Assembly: GCA_910592205.1 (NCBI GenBank)
Contig: CAJVPJ010000618.1
Location: 1 to 20,719 of the forward strand
Direction of reading: 5' to 3'
From: Paraglomus occultum
Lineage: Eukaryota > Glomeromycota > Glomeromycetes > Paraglomerales > Paraglomeraceae
Length of the DNA stretch: 20,719 nt
The notes under the pieces were generated by a model, which had not been told where the DNA came from, made no database searches, and saw only the letters and a list, made by a program, of their open reading frames with translations. A program made the position numbers and the translations under genes. Numbering within the stretch: position 1 is the stretch's first letter; the number at the start of each line of letters is the position of its first letter. Positions 16,898-20,719 of the stretch are shown in pieces.

Positions 16898-19800
16898 TTA
16901 ATAATATATGGCGTATGTTCTATCAGGACAATCAAATTGCCTATAATTAATCATTTTTACACCAGTTGGAAATGTTTCAATTTTCAAGTTACGTTCCATA
17001 GTATCCAACTTTTCTTCAGAATATAAACAAACCCAATGAAGATCGACTCCTAACTAAATACAGTTAAAAGTTAGAATAATTGAATACATTTTACACTACG
17101 TAAATAATAAATAACCATACTTACGCAATTGATATCAAATTCTATAATAATGTCTTCTTCATACAAAACATTAACCACGCATGGTAAAATGTATTCAGCG
17201 TAGGAGTGACGTTCGACGTCCGTCTTATATTCTATTTCTTCAGTTGATGTTTTTATCTGCGATAAAATGTTTGTATTTATATATACAATTATGACTGTAA
17301 TCAACAACGCTTTATCTTGAATACTTACTACAATTGTAATTGTCATTGACTTCTGATAATTCCACAACAAAATGCCGAGTTTGTATTTATTTGGAGGTAC
17401 TTTGAATATTGGGATTGTTACCTATATATATGAATTTATTAGTTAATATTACAACGTATACAAACGTTAGATGGAATGATGATTAAATACTTACTTCATT
17501 AGGTCCAGAAAGGTACAAACATCCTTTATCATAGAGACTATTAAGTGGTAGATGTTAGTAGTAATATAGTTATTAAAAATAGTCACTATAATTACTTACT
17601 ATCTGCATGTATTGAGATCTTTAATATGACTTTCATATGCAAAGTGTGCTTTCATATGACCTAATCATAATAATAATATAAATAAATTAGTATGTATAAT
17701 AATAATACAAATTTATGCAATCATGTGTCAACCCCCTTATACTTACGTTTGTGCATATAATAAACTTTTTCAAAAAACGCGTTTATACGCATATTGTTAA
17801 ACGTGTTATACCAACTAGCAACAGTTTTGTACCATCCAGAATAATCATCTGTTCCATAATAATGATTACGCAGTGAATTCCATTTACCAATGTCGTTTAA
17901 ATTACACATTGCTTTGTAAGAGCAACTATCCACAAGAATCCTAAACCATTCCACATCAAAGTACCCAAGTTTGTTTACATATTCATTAATAACATCAAAT
18001 GCCTTTTCTTGCATATCTAAATGTTTAATATGCCCAATATCTTGCTCAGCATCTTTCTTCTTTCCTAAGCTTATATGTGTCAGTAAACTTAAATGCCAAG
18101 CATCATTATAAACCTTATTTACTTCAATTGCTGTCTCAATATCCAACAGGGCTTTTTTAAAAGGTTTCATTTTTATCATTACCATGGCTCTATTACATAG
18201 TGCCATATAATTTGTGGAATCAGCTTGCAATATTTGTGCATAAATGGTCAAAGCCTCATCCAATTCCTTGTTTTTATATGCAGTTTTAGCTTTTTGAAGC
18301 AACCTGTTTGCTGTTAATGACTTCCAAATTGAACTCAATGTAAATCCAGAACCATACTTTTTCCTTCTTATTCTTTTTTGTTTTTTAAGATTATCTTCAT
18401 CAAATATTTTTTCATCTGTGTTTTCTCCAGCATTATAATTAGCCTTATAAGCGTCTTGACTATCAACGCCTGTAATATTAATATGTGTATAATGTTGAAC
18501 ATTGTTGTATATTGTTTGTTGTGGCATATAATACACTTTATCCTTCCTTATTTCACTTCTGCAGTAAGGACACTCTAGGTTGTTTAATGATAAAAATGCC
18601 TTTGAACTAATAATATGTTGGCAATTAAGCTGGTAAAAGTCATCAACTGCTTCACAGACAATAGTACATGTAAGATCTTCTGCAATATAATCACTTGGGC
18701 TTTTCTCAACACCTTTCCCCTTTCCTTTTTCTTGTTTCGAATTCTTCATCATTATTTCATCTGGTGAGTATTTTGAAATCATTTTTGATTCAACTTCTAA
18801 TTTTCTTTTTAGGTAATCATACATGCCAACCATTTTTGGTATATACTTCTCATCACAATGAGCAATATCATCAGGTGCTGTAACAAACACTTTACTATTC
18901 TTGGCTTCAAGACTTAATAACACTTCAATAGATTTGAATTGAATAAATTCTGTGGTTGCATTATTCAATGAGTCTAATGCCATGTAATAACAAATAGCTT
19001 GTGTAGTTGTAGAAGATGGTTTATGGATAAGTTGTTGAATAGTGTCCAAAATGCCAAACCAGAGCTCATTGCTGACATCCTGATTCTCTGCTGCATCTTC
19101 AGCATAACATAAACTGATATGATACCAGAAATACTCAAGAAGCACTCTTTCTTTGAAACTTGCTGAAATAGCAGATTCTTGTTCACACCACTTATCAAGA
19201 CAATTTTGTAAAATAATAAGCCTTCTCCAGGTTGTATACCAAGGCTTGCCTGATGGTTCAACATAAAAGGCTTCTATGAAATATTTCCAGGATCTCTCTA
19301 TATCAAAATCACCAAGAGGGAGTTCAACCCCTGTATAAGATTTAATACCGACTTTAGCTAATCCAGGAACAGCAACAAGTAAGCCTTTTAATGCAGCAAT
19401 GGCTCGATCAATTTTTGTCTTAGATGAAATCTTATCACCAGAAACAGAATTTAATGTATTTTTAATAAGTTCGAGAAGGTATTTACTATTGTAATTGCAT
19501 TTAAAGTCTCCAATGCTTTTGCCTGATTTATTAAATTCTGCACAATTGGATTTCCACACGTCTCCTTCATGCTGCACAATTTTTGAATAAGCATTCTTGT
19601 ACATAGAAGTAACTTGTCTAATTCTATCAAGGAACTGACATGTAAATTGACACTCATTCTGAAACATTTGCTCAAGTATAATGACAATAATTCGTAATTG
19701 CCATTCCAACTTAATTGTTGTTTCTCCTGAAAAGGCTTCATCAAATGCTTGAGAACGTAACCTCTTCACAATTGCAATTAACACTTCCACTGACACAGAC

Positions 19801-20156
19801 TCTCCTTTATATTCGAGAATGTATTTGAGAGCATAAATATTCTCCGAGTATTGTATGTCTGTTAACAATCCTTTTATTTGCGCATCTGCTGACATAAGGC
19901 CTTGTTCCATTAACTGAAATATAATTCTAGGAAAACAGCCTTGATTTACAGTGTCGCTCGAAGATGTCATAGAGGGAGAGGTGTCTGACGCATAGTAATA
20001 GCCGGTTGCTGAGTCAGTACTGGTCCCCGCAAAGGTAAAGGGGGTTGAGTTTTCAGTTTCCTACAAAGTAACATGCAATAATCAGCGTAATAATAATAAT
20101 AATAAGCAAATGGAGTATTTTCGCATTGTATTTTGCGCCCATACCTCATACGGCAT
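16898..20156 (-). CDS. RING-like and TPR protein of unknown function, seven exons
   Basis: Exons on the minus strand: 20156-20145, 20060-17747, 17660-17600, 17537-17495, 17421-17329, 17256-17125 and 17053-16898. They give 937 codons (about 936 residues). Exon 1 encodes only MPYE and splices in frame to ETENSTPF. Five of the six donors are GTAAGT; the first is GTATGG. Residues 35-430 are mostly helical and unrecognised. At 469-505 a RING-like motif has C-x3-C, C-x-H and C-x2-C (ECPYCRSEI) but lacks the usual middle pair of ligands, followed by YYMPQQTIYNNV. A charged Lys/Arg linker leads to TPR-type helical repeats at about 590-684 (AKTAYKNKELDEALTIYAQI). The last 160 residues, spread over small exons, look beta-rich. 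I recall RING-plus-TPR proteins with a CQHIIS / CPxCR / LPQxxIY pattern as an expanded family in Rhizophagus. An E3-ligase-like role is inference. The alternative reading, a single exon stopping at 17721, runs through a perfect donor and is less likely. Confidence 0.82.
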
Positions 20157-20558
20157 AGTCACTAGTTGTCACTTGGTAACATAGCTTCGAGCGATTATAT
20201 CTTAATGATTGCATGTTGTGATACGTTACTCAGTAACAATTACTTACTTTGTGTCCCAAAACCAACAGAAAAACCCCCTGAGTACAACCTCCTAAGTGGT
20301 AGCGACCTCCCCATTTTTTCCGCAAATCTTGGAACGTGATTAGCTAACAGTTAATTTTCCATAAAAAGTAATAAAATTGAAATGCACGTTTCCTGAAATG
20401 TCAACGCAACAAATAACTGACGATCATCACATTGATTGATTTTTTTACTTCTCAAAAACGATCACATTCAATAATAAGAGCTAAATATAGAGATTTATTG
20501 ACTTTCAACTATCATTCTTGACTACGGTATAAAACGAAAACATTTTTTATAAGGTAAT
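20157..20558. other. Intergenic: promoter of RING/TPR gene and 3' end of right-edge gene
   Basis: 402 nt, AT-rich, with no coding-like frame. The part nearest 20165 matches the start region of the decayed copy at 2481-2806; beyond about 20167 the two diverge. The promoter of the RING/TPR gene therefore was not obviously carried along in the duplication. Confidence 0.45.
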
Positions 20559-20719
20559 TTAATCTTTCGAAAACATTGTGTGTGATGTTGAATCTTTCCA
20601 TGTGCGTTCACGGACACGTTTTTTCCCCCTTTGCCTTATATCTGCCATCATATTGCGGGCTTTTTTTGATGCTTCCATTAAAATTTTTACATGCCGCAAG
20701 TTTCCAGCATCAAATTCTT
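20559..20719 (-). CDS. C-terminal end of an unidentified gene (5' part outside window)
   Basis: On the minus strand an open frame enters from the right edge at 20717 and ends at the stop codon 20561-20559, giving 52 residues. It includes GNLRHVKILMEASKKARNMM and is strongly basic further on (IRQRGKKRVRERTWKDST), then ends MFSKD. The regular helical, Lys/Arg-rich composition and lack of stops argue for a real C-terminus. The RGKKRVRERTW helix faintly recalls the last helix of GT-B glycosyltransferases, but this is too little to name a family. There is no sign of an intron in the visible part. Confidence 0.5.
   Translation of the reverse strand, partial: EFDAGNLRHVKILMEASKKARNMMADIRQRGKKRVRERTWKDSTSHTMFSKD

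Noticed and set aside
17071-17370. A 99-codon minus-strand frame as its own gene
   Set aside because: It begins without an ATG, contains a GTAAGT donor, and its first part is the end of exon 5 of the RING/TPR gene. The frame continues through an intron by chance.
17721-17746. Ending the RING/TPR protein at the stop near 17721
   Set aside because: The frame crosses a perfect GTAAGT donor at 17746, and splicing there joins five further exons in frame to a clean stop at 16898.
20080-20106. Short TAA-repeat run as a possible mobile-element tail
   Set aside because: It is a simple microsatellite inside the first intron of the RING/TPR gene, with no target-site duplication or element body.
19967-20149. 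A 60-codon minus-strand frame starting inside exon 1
   Set aside because: It reads through the first intron of the RING/TPR gene in another frame. The intron is bounded by GTATGG and TTTGTAG and its removal keeps the true frame.
1-20719. CRISPR arrays, tRNA or rRNA genes, intact transposons
   Set aside because: No regularly spaced repeats, cloverleaf with conserved A and B boxes, ribosomal core sequences, transposase or reverse-transcriptase motifs were seen on either strand by eye.

Overview
The window is eukaryotic nuclear DNA from a fungus. It is AT-rich, its genes carry several short GT-AG introns, and the readable proteins are fungal: a STE50/Ubc2-type MAPK adaptor, a Crz1-like zinc-finger protein, a prenyltransferase alpha subunit and MUS81. 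The fragment at the left edge and the large RING/TPR protein at the right resemble lineage-expanded families I recall from arbuscular mycorrhizal fungi (Glomeromycotina, Rhizophagus-like). My best guess is therefore a Mucoromycota/Glomeromycotina genome. That assignment rests on memory of those families, not on a search.

Layout. 1-460 (-): N-terminal part of a Cys-rich protein, cut by the window edge. 461-2480: no supportable gene, with one weak coding-like remnant at 2041-2480. 2481-2806 (-): decayed copy of the 5' end of the RING/TPR gene that lies 17 kb to the right. 4185-6073 (+): three-finger C2H2 transcription factor, two exons. 6074-8706: long intergenic stretch with a G-run in the likely 3' UTR and a doubtful 58-codon ORF. 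8707-11198 (+): SAM-RA-SH3-SH3 adaptor, eight exons. 11762-13441 (+): protein farnesyl/geranylgeranyltransferase alpha subunit, eight exons. 13809-16127 (-): MUS81 endonuclease, five exons, convergent with the previous gene. 16898-20156 (-): RING-like plus TPR protein, seven exons, about 936 residues. 20559-20719 (-): C-terminal end of a further gene, cut by the right edge.

Exon models were built by hand. At every junction I required GT-AG borders, an unbroken frame and, where a family was recognised, continuity of the conserved protein. Exon lengths sum to whole codons in all five multi-exon genes. For the RING/TPR gene this joins what looks like one long ORF plus scattered short ones into a single protein with a four-codon first exon and a beta-rich C-terminal tail.

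How the genes relate. The STE50/Ubc2-type adaptor links Ras/Cdc42-type GTPases to a MAPK module, and its neighbour encodes the alpha subunit of the enzymes that prenylate those GTPases and fungal pheromones. They lie head-to-tail 563 bp apart. MUS81 resolves recombination intermediates. The rest of the window looks like lineage-specific accessory DNA: an expanded RING/TPR family with at least one broken copy here, and a fragment of a possibly kinase-linked family. No tRNA, rRNA, CRISPR array or intact transposon was seen.
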